Shown: positions 35,460 to 42,638 of the stretch, piece after piece | How positions within the stretch are numbered: the first letter of the stretch is position 1 | How the letters are laid out: each line of letters opens with the position of its first letter | NCBI GenBank assembly: GCA_020073285.1 | Contig: JAIQFM010000006.1 | Coordinates: forward strand, 1 to 48,425 | Direction of reading: 5' to 3' | DNA: 48,425 nt | From: Terriglobia bacterium | Lineage (GTDB): Bacteria > Acidobacteriota > Terriglobia > Terriglobales > Acidobacteriaceae | The notes under the pieces: generated by a model | Database searches by the model: none | Seen by the model: the letters and a program-made list of their open reading frames with translations, nothing else | What the model was told of the DNA's origin: nothing | Translations under genes and position numbers: made by a program

Positions 35460-36634
35460 GAGATCGCTCTGTGCTCCGCCGAACGCGCTTCGAACAGCGC
35501 CCCGACGTCGTCGACGGGAATGAATAGTTCCTGCCGCGCGCCATGCGGTTGCAGGTTCTTCATGGTCAGGCGCGCCCGAAAGGCGTACAGACGCTGGAGC
35601 CGTTCGCATACGTTGCGCGTGCCCACGCCCCCCGGAGCGCCATTCTTGGCGAAGCCGGGACCGTTATCTTCCACCGCGATCACCAATCCGCCGCGTTCCT
35701 TGTAAACCTTGATTTCAATGCTGCCGCCTCCGGAGAGCTTAGACGTGCCGTGCTTGATGGCGTTTTCGACCAGCGGCTGGAGTATGAGATTGGGAACGTC
35801 GACGGAAAGCGTGCCGGGCTCGATGGAAAAGCTCGTCTGTAAACGGTCGGAGAACCGAATCCGCTCGATTTCGAGGTATTTCGTCACGTACTGCAACTCC
35901 TCCTGGAGCGGCACCATCACCACCTCGGTGGTTTCAAGAGAGAGGCGCAGCAGGTCGCTGAACTGCGCGATGATGCGATCCGCCCGGGCCGGATCGGTGT
36001 AGACGAGCGCGGAGATGGAGTGCAGCGCGTTGAAAAGAAAATGGGGATGCAACTGCATTTTCAACAAACGAAACTGCGACTCCGACAATTGCCGCTTCAA
36101 TTCTGAAGCCTTCAGTTCCTCTTCGCGCATTCCGCGGTAATACGCGTACAAGATGCCGCCCAGCAGAACCGGCAGGTAATACTTGAGCGCGCTATTCAAC
36201 AAAATGACGCCGAAGGTCTTGGCGGTAATAAGTTTTGCCCAGGTGAAGGTGTTGCCGTACATGGGCCACAACTTGATGTTCACCAGCCCGACAACCCCAT
36301 AGAAAAGGCTGCCGAGGAAACCGTACAGGCCAAGATGGATGGCGATCGCCTGGAGCTTGTTGTGGCCGGTACGGCGTATCCAATCCATGACATGCAGAAC
36401 CAACGGCGCAACCAGGGCCCAATAGAGGAACAGGGTGAGTTGCGCCGCGAAACCCCAAATCCAAATCACAAGCTCCTGGCGGTCGTCCATGGCGGCCATG
36501 TCACGGAAGGCGGTCAGAAATGCCAATACCATGGCAAACAGGAGTGCCCACTTCATCTGCTCTTCGACTTTTGCCAAGCGCTGCTTCAAGGCTGTCATAG
36601 ATTTGCGTAGCGGCCGGCGGGTACACGTCTGCAT
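35456..36634 (-). CDS. LytS-type membrane sensor histidine kinase
   Basis: About 392 residues. Four hydrophobic segments (about 28-50, 54-83, 95-120, 140-166), then a short coiled region and a His_kinase domain: LKMQLHPHFLFNALHS with phospho-acceptor His198 in PHFLFN, NLILQPLVENAIKHG (N box) and VEDNGPGFAKNGA (G1 box). No periplasmic sensory domain is seen, so the signal is sensed within or near the membrane. Start is uncertain between ATG 36634 and ATG 36598; neither has a strong Shine-Dalgarno. Partner is the overlapping LytTR regulator. A second LytTR protein is divergent 233 bp away. Confidence 0.92.
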   Translation of the reverse strand: MQTCTRRPLRKSMTALKQRLAKVEEQMKWALLFAMVLAFLTAFRDMAAMDDRQELVIWIWGFAAQLTLFLYWALVAPLVLHVMDWIRRTGHNKLQAIAIHLGLYGFLGSLFYGVVGLVNIKLWPMYGNTFTWAKLITAKTFGVILLNSALKYYLPVLLGGILYAYYRGMREEELKASELKRQLSESQFRLLKMQLHPHFLFNALHSISALVYTDPARADRIIAQFSDLLRLSLETTEVVMVPLQEELQYVTKYLEIERIRFSDRLQTSFSIEPGTLSVDVPNLILQPLVENAIKHGTSKLSGGGSIEIKVYKERGGLVIAVEDNGPGFAKNGAPGGVGTRNVCERLQRLYAFRARLTMKNLQPHGARQELFIPVDDVGALFEARSAEHRAIS

Positions 36635-36867
36635 GTTGGACGCCCCGGCCGTCCTTTCGGTATCAGGAAATGAAATTGGCGGACGCCGCGGGCTCTGCCG
36701 CCCGACGGCAGCGTTCGCGCTCCCGGGATCAATTGAAACACCAAACCGTCCCAGCTCCTCGGCCGGATGAGGGGGTTCGCGTCGCAAAACCCGTTATCCG
36801 TCCCAAGGCGCGAAACAAATCGAGCTTGCCTCCGTCAGATTGCCATAAGAAGGCGAGGATCCCAGCT

Positions 36868-37692
36868 ATGTTCAACCATGGACCTTTCCCTGCGCGACGC
36901 CGGTCGAGGATGCGCGCGGTGATCTACGATCACGATGTCTCACGCCGCGGGTTGTTGCGCCGGATGGTGGAAAGCGACACTGCTTACGACGTCACCGCTG
37001 AAACCGGGACCGGTGACGAATGCGCCGGGGCGGTCGCGCGCGATTTGCCGGAACTCGCGATTTGCAGCTCCGCCTGCGCGCCGGAGCTTACCGATACAGC
37101 CTTCCCGCTGCTGATCACGATCGCCGCCGGCCGCATGGCGTCGGAACGCGTGGTGTGCGACGTTGCAGTGCCGTTGCGCGAGGCGCAGATGGCCGAGGCG
37201 CTGGCCTTGGCAACGTCGCGTATCCTGCAGCTTAAGGTGGCCGACTTCTCCGCCCTGCTCGGCGCTTACCTGGCCCACGGGGGAAGTTCCAGCTCGCTAC
37301 TGACACAGATTGACGTCGCGGATGAGAGGGGGGAACAGCGTTCGATCGGTACCGAAGACGTGCTCTGGATCAAGGCTGCGGGCAACTACGTCCAGCTCTA
37401 TACCACGGCGGGCACATTCGAATTGCGAGAGACAATCAGCAACCTCGCAGCCAAGCTGAAGCACTCGGGCTTCCGCCGCATCCACCGCTCCGTTGTGGTG
37501 AACGAAGGGGCGATCCGGGAGCGCACCATCGAGGGCGGAAAGTTGACCTCTGTCGTGCTCGGTGATGGGACGCAATTGCTCGTCGGCCCTAACTTCCGCG
37601 AGCGGTTCGAATGCGTTTCCTCCCCGCCATTGGTACAAAGGTCTTCGCCTCTGCAAGGTAACTCCGCTTTCGTTATGGACGGGCTATCGTAG
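36868..37692 (+). CDS. LytTR regulator with a degenerate (pseudo-)receiver domain
   Basis: 274 residues. Residues 15-120 follow the receiver pattern (RAVIYDHDVSRRGLLRRMV keeps the first acidic pair), but the phospho-acceptor Asp is replaced by Ser67 (PELAICSSA) and the conserved Lys by Val101 (DVAVPLREA). Residues about 155-265 are a LytTR domain (VLWIKAAGNYVQLYTTA, FRRIHRSVVVNEGAI). ATG 36868 has GAGGA 7-8 nt upstream; ATG 36910 is internal. Divergent from the LytS/LytTR pair. It probably binds DNA independently of phosphorylation, or as a heterodimer partner of the intact regulator. Confidence 0.85.
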   Translation: MFNHGPFPARRRSRMRAVIYDHDVSRRGLLRRMVESDTAYDVTAETGTGDECAGAVARDLPELAICSSACAPELTDTAFPLLITIAAGRMASERVVCDVAVPLREAQMAEALALATSRILQLKVADFSALLGAYLAHGGSSSSLLTQIDVADERGEQRSIGTEDVLWIKAAGNYVQLYTTAGTFELRETISNLAAKLKHSGFRRIHRSVVVNEGAIRERTIEGGKLTSVVLGDGTQLLVGPNFRERFECVSSPPLVQRSSPLQGNSAFVMDGLS

Positions 37693-37844
37693 GATTTCGA
37701 AGACCCAATCCGTTGACGTTCCGCAAGCGGAGACGTCTCAGGCGGCTGGCTCTCTGGGCGTCGGCTCGTAGTCCGTCATGATTGCCTCCATGGAATCGAA
37801 ATCGGTTGTGCTTCACACCCCCGCCGTCAAAGAGTTCTAAATGC

Positions 37845-37890
37845 GGCACTGCGGCAGCCCGTCGCGCATGCAGAATGCTGCCGCAGTGTC
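37845..37890. repeat. Long hairpin between convergent genes
   Basis: CACTGCGGCAGC (37847-37858) and its exact reverse complement GCTGCCGCAGTG (37877-37888) are separated by 18 nt, extended by a G-T and G-C pair. It sits in the 204-bp gap between the LytTR gene and the convergent hydrolase gene. No T-run follows on either strand, so it may be a bidirectional Rho-assisted terminator or mRNA 3'-end stabiliser. Confidence 0.6.
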
Positions 37891-37896
37891 CCGACC

Positions 37897-38754
37897 TCAG
37901 GCCACTCGAGACTGTTTCTGAGACTGCCCGAGAAACTCCAGCAGTTCGCGGTTGACTTGGTCCTTGAGAGTCGAGCACATGCCGTGCGGCGCGCCCGGAA
38001 TGATTTTCAACGTTGAGCCTTTAACCATCTTGGACGAGAGCATGGCCGAGGCGCCGATGGGCACGATCTGGTCGTCGTCGCCATGCAGGATGAACGTTGG
38101 CACATCGAACCTCTTGAGGTCTTCGGTGAAGTCCGTCTCCGAGAATGCTTTGATGCAGTCGAAGACCGCGTTGAATCCGGCCAGCATTCCTTGCAGCCAG
38201 AACGAATCCCGCAGGCCTTGCGAGATCTTTGCGCCCGGCCGGTTGGCGCCGTAGAACGGTGCGCTGAGATCCTTGAAAAACTGCGCACGGTCGCCAAGAA
38301 CGGCGGCGCGGAGTTGGTCAAATGCGTCGATCGGCAATCCGCCGGGGTTGGCGGACGTCTTCAACATCAGCGGCGGCACGGCCCCGATCAGCACGGCCTT
38401 GTCGACGCGTTGGGTACCATGGCGGCCGATATAGCGGGCGACTTCGCCACCACCGGTGGAGTGGCCGATATGGATCGCGTCCTGCAGATTGAGCGTTTCA
38501 ACCAGCACCGCGAGATCATCGGCGTAGGTATCCATATCGTTGCCGTTCCAGGGCTGGCTCGAGCGGCCGTGGCCACGGCGATCATGAGCAATGCAGCGGT
38601 AGCCGTGCGACGCCAGAAACACCATCTGGTCTTCCCATGCATCCGCGCTCAACGGCCAGCCGTGGCTGAAGACCACGGGCTGCCCCGTTCCCCAGTCCTT
38701 GTAGTAGAGATCGATGTTGTGCGAGTTCTCTTTCGCGACGGTAATATATGGCAT
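37897..38754 (-). CDS. Alpha/beta hydrolase of the esterase / cofactor-free haloperoxidase group
   Basis: 285 residues. Features: oxyanion region [21 protein letters not shown], nucleophile elbow [10 protein letters not shown] (Ser), acid in HGDDDQIVP and catalytic His in PGAPHGMC. This pattern is that of non-haem chloroperoxidases/aryl esterases (about 275-280 residues). ATG 38754 has GGAAGGAG 7 nt upstream; the longer frame is discarded. No signal peptide, so cytoplasmic. It stands alone, convergent with the LytTR gene; physiological substrate unknown. Confidence 0.9.
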   Translation of the reverse strand: MPYITVAKENSHNIDLYYKDWGTGQPVVFSHGWPLSADAWEDQMVFLASHGYRCIAHDRRGHGRSSQPWNGNDMDTYADDLAVLVETLNLQDAIHIGHSTGGGEVARYIGRHGTQRVDKAVLIGAVPPLMLKTSANPGGLPIDAFDQLRAAVLGDRAQFFKDLSAPFYGANRPGAKISQGLRDSFWLQGMLAGFNAVFDCIKAFSETDFTEDLKRFDVPTFILHGDDDQIVPIGASAMLSSKMVKGSTLKIIPGAPHGMCSTLKDQVNRELLEFLGQSQKQSRVA

Positions 38755-39090
38755 CGAAACTCTCCTTCCTGTTGTGAGATGCTCTGTTTCGGCTCGTTTA
38801 GGGTTGGTTTCCAGAAGACCTTGGTCGCCGCTCTTCGTTTCGGATTCGCAAGTCCCCAGGAAACGGACGACATCCATGTCCACCAGCGTCACGCCCGCCA
38901 TGGCAAGCGCGGTTCGTGGTACTACTCGACTGAGTGCGCCGTTGTGCGATCCAAGGCGCCGTTGTCGGGAACGGCGCCCCGCATACCCCACTGTCGCTGC
39001 GAGTATACCGGGTGTTTGCGGTCAATACCGGGGGTCCAGCATCCGCGGCGCCCCTGTCGCTTCGAGTCGCGGCCCCTGCCGAAGCCGCGA
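38755..39090. other. 336-bp intergenic region with a 9-bp inverted repeat
   Basis: No gene is supported. GGCGCCGTT (38955-38963), a 6-nt loop and AACGGCGCC (38970-38978) form a perfect 9-bp stem, without a T-run. A strong minus-strand -10-like TATACT (39007-39002) has TTGACC only 12 bp upstream, too close for a normal promoter, and the motif ATACCGGG is repeated around it. It may form the promoter region of the hydrolase. Confidence 0.4.
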
Positions 39091-39822
39091 TTAGCGGCGA
39101 CCGATTCGATCGCTCGAAACCTGGGAACTGCCGACAAAACGGTATCCAGCGCCACGCACTGTCAGCAGATAAATAGGATTGCGGGGATCGTTTTCGATCT
39201 TTGCGCGGATTTTACTGATGAAGGCGTCCACCGCACGCGGGCTGGATTCAAATGAGTCGCTGCCGATGGTGCGTAAAATTCCCTCTCGACTGAAAATTCG
39301 CCCGGGCGACCGAGCGAGCAATTCGAGGATGCGGAACTCAACCGTGGTCAGAGTCTTTTCTTCGCCGCGTACGCGGAGCAGCATCGCCGCGGTGTCGATC
39401 TCGAGATCCCCGATTCTTACGATTGCCGGATCCTCTCCATGTTTGCGCAGAGCGGCCTTGACGCGAGCCACCAATTCGCGAGGACTGAATGGTTTCGTGA
39501 TGTAGTCGTCGCCGCCGCATTCGAGTCCGAGTATGCGATCGTCTTCCGACCCCTTTGCGGTCACGAAAATGACCGGGATCTTGCTGAATTCCGGCATGCT
39601 GCGGAGGCGCTGGCAAAATTCAAGCCCGTCCTCGCCCGGCAACATGATGTCGAGCAGAAACAGCGACGGCGGTCGCACCTTGGCCTTGGCCAGGGCGGAC
39701 AGCACGCTGGAGAAGGGCTCGGCGATATATCCCGCCGTTTGCAGGTTGGTGCGAATCAGACGATTCACGTCCGGGTCGTCTTCAACGACGAAGACGGTTT
39801 GCCGTGGTAGGTCTTGAGTCAT
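39091..39822 (-). CDS. OmpR/PhoB-family response regulator
   Basis: 243 residues. Receiver 1-120 with Glu14-Asp15-Asp16, phospho-acceptor Asp58 (LFLLDIMLPG), Thr88 (FVTAKG) and Lys110 (DYITKPF); winged helix about 135-235 (TTVEFRILELLARSPGRIFSREGIL, AVDAFISKIRAKIE, TVRGAGYRF). No histidine kinase is adjacent. Its ATG overlaps the TGA of sixA. It lies next to three arrays of PHO-box-like heptamers, of the kind bound by PhoB-type winged helices, one of them in front of its own operon, so it is the best candidate for their regulator; it may instead be a generic orphan regulator. Confidence 0.95.
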   Translation of the reverse strand: MTQDLPRQTVFVVEDDPDVNRLIRTNLQTAGYIAEPFSSVLSALAKAKVRPPSLFLLDIMLPGEDGLEFCQRLRSMPEFSKIPVIFVTAKGSEDDRILGLECGGDDYITKPFSPRELVARVKAALRKHGEDPAIVRIGDLEIDTAAMLLRVRGEEKTLTTVEFRILELLARSPGRIFSREGILRTIGSDSFESSPRAVDAFISKIRAKIENDPRNPIYLLTVRGAGYRFVGSSQVSSDRIGRR

Positions 39823-40355
39823 TTCGCATCGCTCCGTGAGCCAGGCGGCGCGCTATTTTCCTCCGCCAGATACGCGCGGAGCAGCCTGGGCGTCAGACAC
39901 CATTGCAGCGCGGCGGCGCCCTTGCGCCGCTTTACAACCTTAGCTACTGCGCCTTTTTTCAGATGAATGCGCGCGCGCCCACTACTGTCGCCGATCAGTT
40001 TGCCGATGAATTCCGCCAGCTTGACATTGTGCCCAACCAGCAACACGGAAGCGCCGCTTGGCATATCGGACAGCAGTTCGAGGAAGCGTTCATAAACGCC
40101 GTCCGGCCGCAATGCCGGTGTGAGCGCAATCCTGCCTTTATAGCGGGTCGGTTTGGCAATGATGGCGGCCGATTCGGACGCGCGCCTCAGCGGGCTGGAG
40201 ACAATTTCGCCGAATCTGATACCCAGCGTCGCCAGAAACTTGCCGATCAACTCGCATTGCCGCCGACCTTCTCGATCCAGCCCACGCTTCGCATCTTCCT
40301 GTGGGTGTGGTTTGGGCGTGCCGGCGCTCCCGTGTCTCACGAAGTACAGGTTCAT
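39819..40355 (-). CDS. sixA: SixA-type phosphohistidine phosphatase
   Basis: 178 residues of the histidine phosphatase superfamily: FVRHGSAG with nucleophile His8, SSPLRRASESA with Arg57, and LLVGHNVKLAEF with His109. SixA removes phosphate from histidine phosphotransfer domains (and from NPr of the nitrogen-PTS), so it dampens phosphorelays. The C-terminal 35 residues (KRRKGAAALQWCLTPRLLRAYL) match the usual SixA tail. Four-base overlap with the response-regulator gene implies they act together. A PHO-box-like array and -10 lie about 50-105 bp upstream. Confidence 0.9.
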   Translation of the reverse strand: MNLYFVRHGSAGTPKPHPQEDAKRGLDREGRRQCELIGKFLATLGIRFGEIVSSPLRRASESAAIIAKPTRYKGRIALTPALRPDGVYERFLELLSDMPSGASVLLVGHNVKLAEFIGKLIGDSSGRARIHLKKGAVAKVVKRRKGAAALQWCLTPRLLRAYLAEENSAPPGSRSDAK

Positions 40356-40404
40356 GCAACCATGCTCGAACCGCCAAGGCCATGCGAAGAGCTAATGGTC
40401 GCCA

Positions 40405-40460
40405 ATGCTAGGTTGAGTTTGTGAACGGAGGATTACTGGAGTATGAAAACTGCGTGACAG
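40405..40460 (-). promoter_or_regulatory. PHO-box-like heptamer array and -10 upstream of sixA-response regulator
   Basis: Reading the minus strand, four heptamers are phased every 11 bp: CTGTCAC (40460-40454), TTTTCAT (40449-40443), CAGTAAT (40438-40432), CGTTCAC (40427-40421). The first two match the half-site YTKTMAY in 7 of 7 positions, the others in 6 of 7. Ten bp further is TAGCAT (40410-40405), a weak -10. The geometry is that of a PhoB-type activated promoter in which the box replaces the -35. No search was run to measure chance frequency. Confidence 0.6.
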
Positions 40461-40623
40461 TGACCGGCGAAGGCAGGCACAAAAGCCCCAACGAGCGGCT
40501 GGTAACCGCCATCACGGATCTCCTAGGCTGCGTGAGCGCGCGCCGATGACGGTGACTGACCGCAACCGCGGGTGAAGTGCCGGCTCACGTCAAGCCCCCG
40601 GCGACCTCTGCCGGGGCTTTTTT
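40461..40623 (+). ncRNA. Possible small RNA ending at an orphan terminator
   Basis: No open frame explains this stretch, yet it ends in a strong plus-strand intrinsic terminator with no plus-strand gene upstream. Short stems can be drawn (CCGC/GCGG with an AACC loop near 40562; GTGA/TCAC around 40572-40588; GCGG/CCGC around 40495-40510). No known riboswitch or sRNA consensus was recognised. Its 5' end is not defined. Location between the divergent sixA and plcP-like genes suggests a link to that regulon. Confidence 0.35.
40592..40623 (+). terminator. Intrinsic terminator with no plus-strand gene before it
   Basis: AAGCCCCCGGC (40592-40602), a 7-nt loop, and GCCGGGGCTT (40610-40619) make a 10-bp stem with one bulged C; six T follow the C at 40617 (40618-40623). 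The minus side has no T-run, so it works on plus-strand transcripts. It also insulates the downstream plcP-like promoter. Confidence 0.8.
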
Positions 40624-40675
40624 CGTGGCCCGATCAACATCGGCACGCCGGTAACCACCCAGGTTCTGGTATGCC

Positions 40676-40732
40676 CTGTCAACGTCAATTAACACGGCTG
40701 TCATCGAACCTTAACCTAGGCCGGTTTCTAAT
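40676..40732 (+). promoter_or_regulatory. PHO-box-like heptamer array and -10 upstream of the plcP-like gene
   Basis: Four heptamers phased every 11 bp: CTGTCAA (40676-40682), AATTAAC (40687-40693), CTGTCAT (40698-40704), CCTTAAC (40709-40715), matching YTKTMAY in 6, 5, 7 and 6 of 7 positions. Eleven bp further is TCTAAT (40727-40732), 5 of 6 to the -10 consensus. Six bp after it is the ATG at 40739, so the mRNA may be leaderless. The 18-mer TTAACACGGCTGTCATCG (40689-40706) recurs with 15 of 18 identity at 42521-42538. Confidence 0.65.
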
Positions 40733-40738
40733 GAGAGT

Positions 40739-41521
40739 ATGGACGCCGTTATCGCCGATACGATTCTCGTGTCCGACCTGCACTTGGGATCGGAGACCAG
40801 CCGTGCCCGCGAGGCCATGCAGTTCTTGCGCTCCGCCATGTTCAATCGATTGATTCTGCTGGGAGACATCTTCTGCGATCTGAATTTCCGTCGGCTCAAA
40901 AAAGAGCACTGGCAGTTCCTTTCCTTGATCCGGAAGTTGTCGAATCCAAAACGTGGAGTCGAAGTCGTATGGGTCGAAGGGAATCACGATCGCGGCCTGG
41001 CGCAGTTGATGTCGCACCTGGTCGGCGTGCGGGTATACGACGAATACGGGTGGCACTACCGCGGCGTGAAATATCGCGGCATTCACGGCCACCAGTTCGA
41101 TCGTTTTCTGGTGGACAGCACGGTGCTGAGCGCACTAGGCGGGTTGATTTACCTGCACATCCAGAAGGTCGATTTCAAGGACAGCAAGATCGCGCGCTGG
41201 CTGGATCGCCTCAACTCGCGGTGGCTTCGACTGACGCCAAAGGTCGCGGCGGGCGCCTTGGCGTTCGCGCAGGCACGCGGTGACGACGTCGTGTTTTGCG
41301 GACATACGCATCAGGCATACCAGGTAAGCGAAGGCGGTGTGCGTTACTTCAACACGGGCTCCTGGACGCACGAGCACCTGACCTATGCTGCGGTGGATGA
41401 GAGGGGCGCCCGGCTGGGTGAGTTCGTGCCGCCTCCACGCGAGCCCGAAAGCGCGGAGGAAATCGCCGACCCGATGCGGGCGGATGCTCCGGGTGAACCA
41501 TTCACCGCGGCCCGCGGATGA
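40739..41521 (+). CDS. PlcP-like metallophosphoesterase (UDP-2,3-diacylglucosamine-hydrolase family)
   Basis: 260 residues. Calcineurin-type metal motifs: SDLHLGS (Asp13, His15), LLGDIFCD (Asp43), EGNHD (Asn82, His83), IHGHQFD (His116, His118), CGHTH (His189, His191). It lacks membrane segments. Fold relatives include LpxH and the phospholipase C PlcP of Sinorhizobium and marine bacteria, which splits phospholipid to diacylglycerol on phosphate starvation. The neighbouring diacylglycerol-kinase-like and GT28 glycosyltransferase genes, and the heptamer array in front, favour PlcP over LpxH, as LpxH normally sits with lipid A genes. The start at 40739 leaves only 12 residues before the first metal ligand, so it cannot be later. 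Its stop overlaps the next start (ATGA). Confidence 0.8.
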   Translation: MDAVIADTILVSDLHLGSETSRAREAMQFLRSAMFNRLILLGDIFCDLNFRRLKKEHWQFLSLIRKLSNPKRGVEVVWVEGNHDRGLAQLMSHLVGVRVYDEYGWHYRGVKYRGIHGHQFDRFLVDSTVLSALGGLIYLHIQKVDFKDSKIARWLDRLNSRWLRLTPKVAAGALAFAQARGDDVVFCGHTHQAYQVSEGGVRYFNTGSWTHEHLTYAAVDERGARLGEFVPPPREPESAEEIADPMRADAPGEPFTAARG

Positions 41522-42498
41522 GAACCTTCGCGCTTCTCTACAACCTTTCGTGTGGAACCAGCCGGCGGGCGCAGACACGCCTGCAGCGCCTGCGACACGC
41601 ATTTCGCGCCCGCGGCGTGGAGCTGCGTCCGTACAGTACTTCCACGCCGCGATGTGCGTCCGCCGTGGTACGCGGAGCGATTGCCGGCGGCTGCGAAGCC
41701 ATACTCGCGGCGGGCGGCGACGGCACATTCAACGATCTGTTGCAGGCCACGATGCTCCACGCCGACAGCTTGCCCGTGGGCATTGTTCCGTTCGGGTCCG
41801 GGAACGTGCTTTCGCGCGACATCGGACTCAGCGGCGACGTTGCGCGGATCGCACAAGACCTGGTCGGTGCGACGCCGACGAAGGTTCCGGTTGGATTGCT
41901 GTCCAGCCGGCTCGCTAGCGGAGCGACGGTGAGCCGATACTTCACGGTGGCCGCGGGTATCGGGGCGGATGCCCGCGTGATCTGCGGCGTCAGCCTGGCG
42001 TGGAAAAAGCGCCTTGGCATCAACGCTTACTACGCGGAAGCCGCCCGGCAGCTTCTGTTCTCTCCCGATCCGCTGCCTTTGTTCCGCGTCCAGTACGACG
42101 ATATCCAAAGCGGCGAGCGCCGCCAAGAGACCGTGTCCCAAGTCATCGTCGAGAGGGTCGGCTATTTCAGCGGCCCGCTGCTGAAAAAGAACGGGACAGA
42201 TCCGCTGAGGAGCAAAGTATTCCGGCTCGTACTGTTCAAGACGCAACGCCGCGCAACGTATCTGAGGTATGGACTCCAGCTATTGGCGCGCCAGTTCGGC
42301 GGCGCACCGAGCCCGATCGGCAACGTCGAAGTGGTCCAAGCGACGACCGTGATCTGCGATCCGTTGCCAGGGACAGCCGCGACCGACGTGCTCACGGAAG
42401 TAGATGGTGAACTGGTGGGTAATTTGCCTGCCGAGCTGAGGTTCGCCCCACAGAGCATCCGCCTGCTGATGCCCCGTCGCAGGCGTGAATCGAACTGA
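41518..42498 (+). CDS. Diacylglycerol-kinase/lipid-kinase family protein (DagK/YegS/sphingosine-kinase type)
   Basis: 326 residues. Nucleotide-binding motif AAGGDGTFNDLL (GGDGT at 66-70), PFGSGNVLSRDIG (the GTGN-like element), FTVAAGIGADARV and a C-terminal DVLTEVDGELVG segment, all typical of the DAGK catalytic fold. It would phosphorylate diacylglycerol or a related lipid. ATG overlaps the TGA of the plcP-like gene, so the two are coupled. In a lipid-remodelling setting it could recycle diacylglycerol to phosphatidate, or act on another lipid such as a sphingoid base; the sequence does not settle it. Confidence 0.88.
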   Translation: MRTFALLYNLSCGTSRRAQTRLQRLRHAFRARGVELRPYSTSTPRCASAVVRGAIAGGCEAILAAGGDGTFNDLLQATMLHADSLPVGIVPFGSGNVLSRDIGLSGDVARIAQDLVGATPTKVPVGLLSSRLASGATVSRYFTVAAGIGADARVICGVSLAWKKRLGINAYYAEAARQLLFSPDPLPLFRVQYDDIQSGERRQETVSQVIVERVGYFSGPLLKKNGTDPLRSKVFRLVLFKTQRRATYLRYGLQLLARQFGGAPSPIGNVEVVQATTVICDPLPGTAATDVLTEVDGELVGNLPAELRFAPQSIRLLMPRRRRESN

Positions 42499-42507
42499 GC
42501 AACAGCG

Positions 42508-42563
42508 GTTTAACCGGATATTTACACAGCCGTCATCGTTAAGCAATGAATCTCCCTTACATT
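42508..42563 (+). promoter_or_regulatory. PHO-box-like heptamer array and -10 upstream of the pseudo-receiver/glycosyltransferase unit
   Basis: Heptamers phased every 11 bp: GTTTAAC (42508-42514), TATTTAC (42519-42525), CCGTCAT (42530-42536), with a poor fourth AAGCAAT (42541-42547). They match YTKTMAY in 6, 5, 6 and 4 of 7. Ten bp on is TACATT (42558-42563), a -10-like hexamer. TTTACACAGCCGTCATCG (42521-42538) is the 15/18 copy of the element before the plcP-like gene. This marks a second promoter inside the cassette. Confidence 0.6.
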
Positions 42564-42638
42564 CGCGACATGAGCACGGCCAAGACCAGCGACGTTCCGA
42601 ACCTGGATGTCGCTGGTCGACCTTTCGTGGAGAACGCA

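Noticed and set aside
39002-39025. TTGACC/TATACT promoter for the alpha/beta hydrolase
   Set aside because: Spacer is only 12 bp, too short for a sigma-70 promoter; noted in the intergenic entry without a promoter call.
40461-40623. Known riboswitch or housekeeping RNA (c-di-GMP, glycine, 6S, SRP, RNase P)
   Set aside because: The conserved cores of these RNAs could not be found; kept only as an unclassified possible small RNA.
40572-40853. Plus-strand 93-codon frame running across the terminator into the plcP-like gene
   Set aside because: It spans an intrinsic terminator and a promoter array, and its translation is Arg/Pro/Ser-rich without a pattern.
40739-41521. LpxH (lipid A pathway) as the primary call for the metallophosphoesterase
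   Set aside because: Not excluded by motifs, but no lipid A genes are adjacent, and the lipid kinase/GT28 neighbourhood and heptamer array fit PlcP better.
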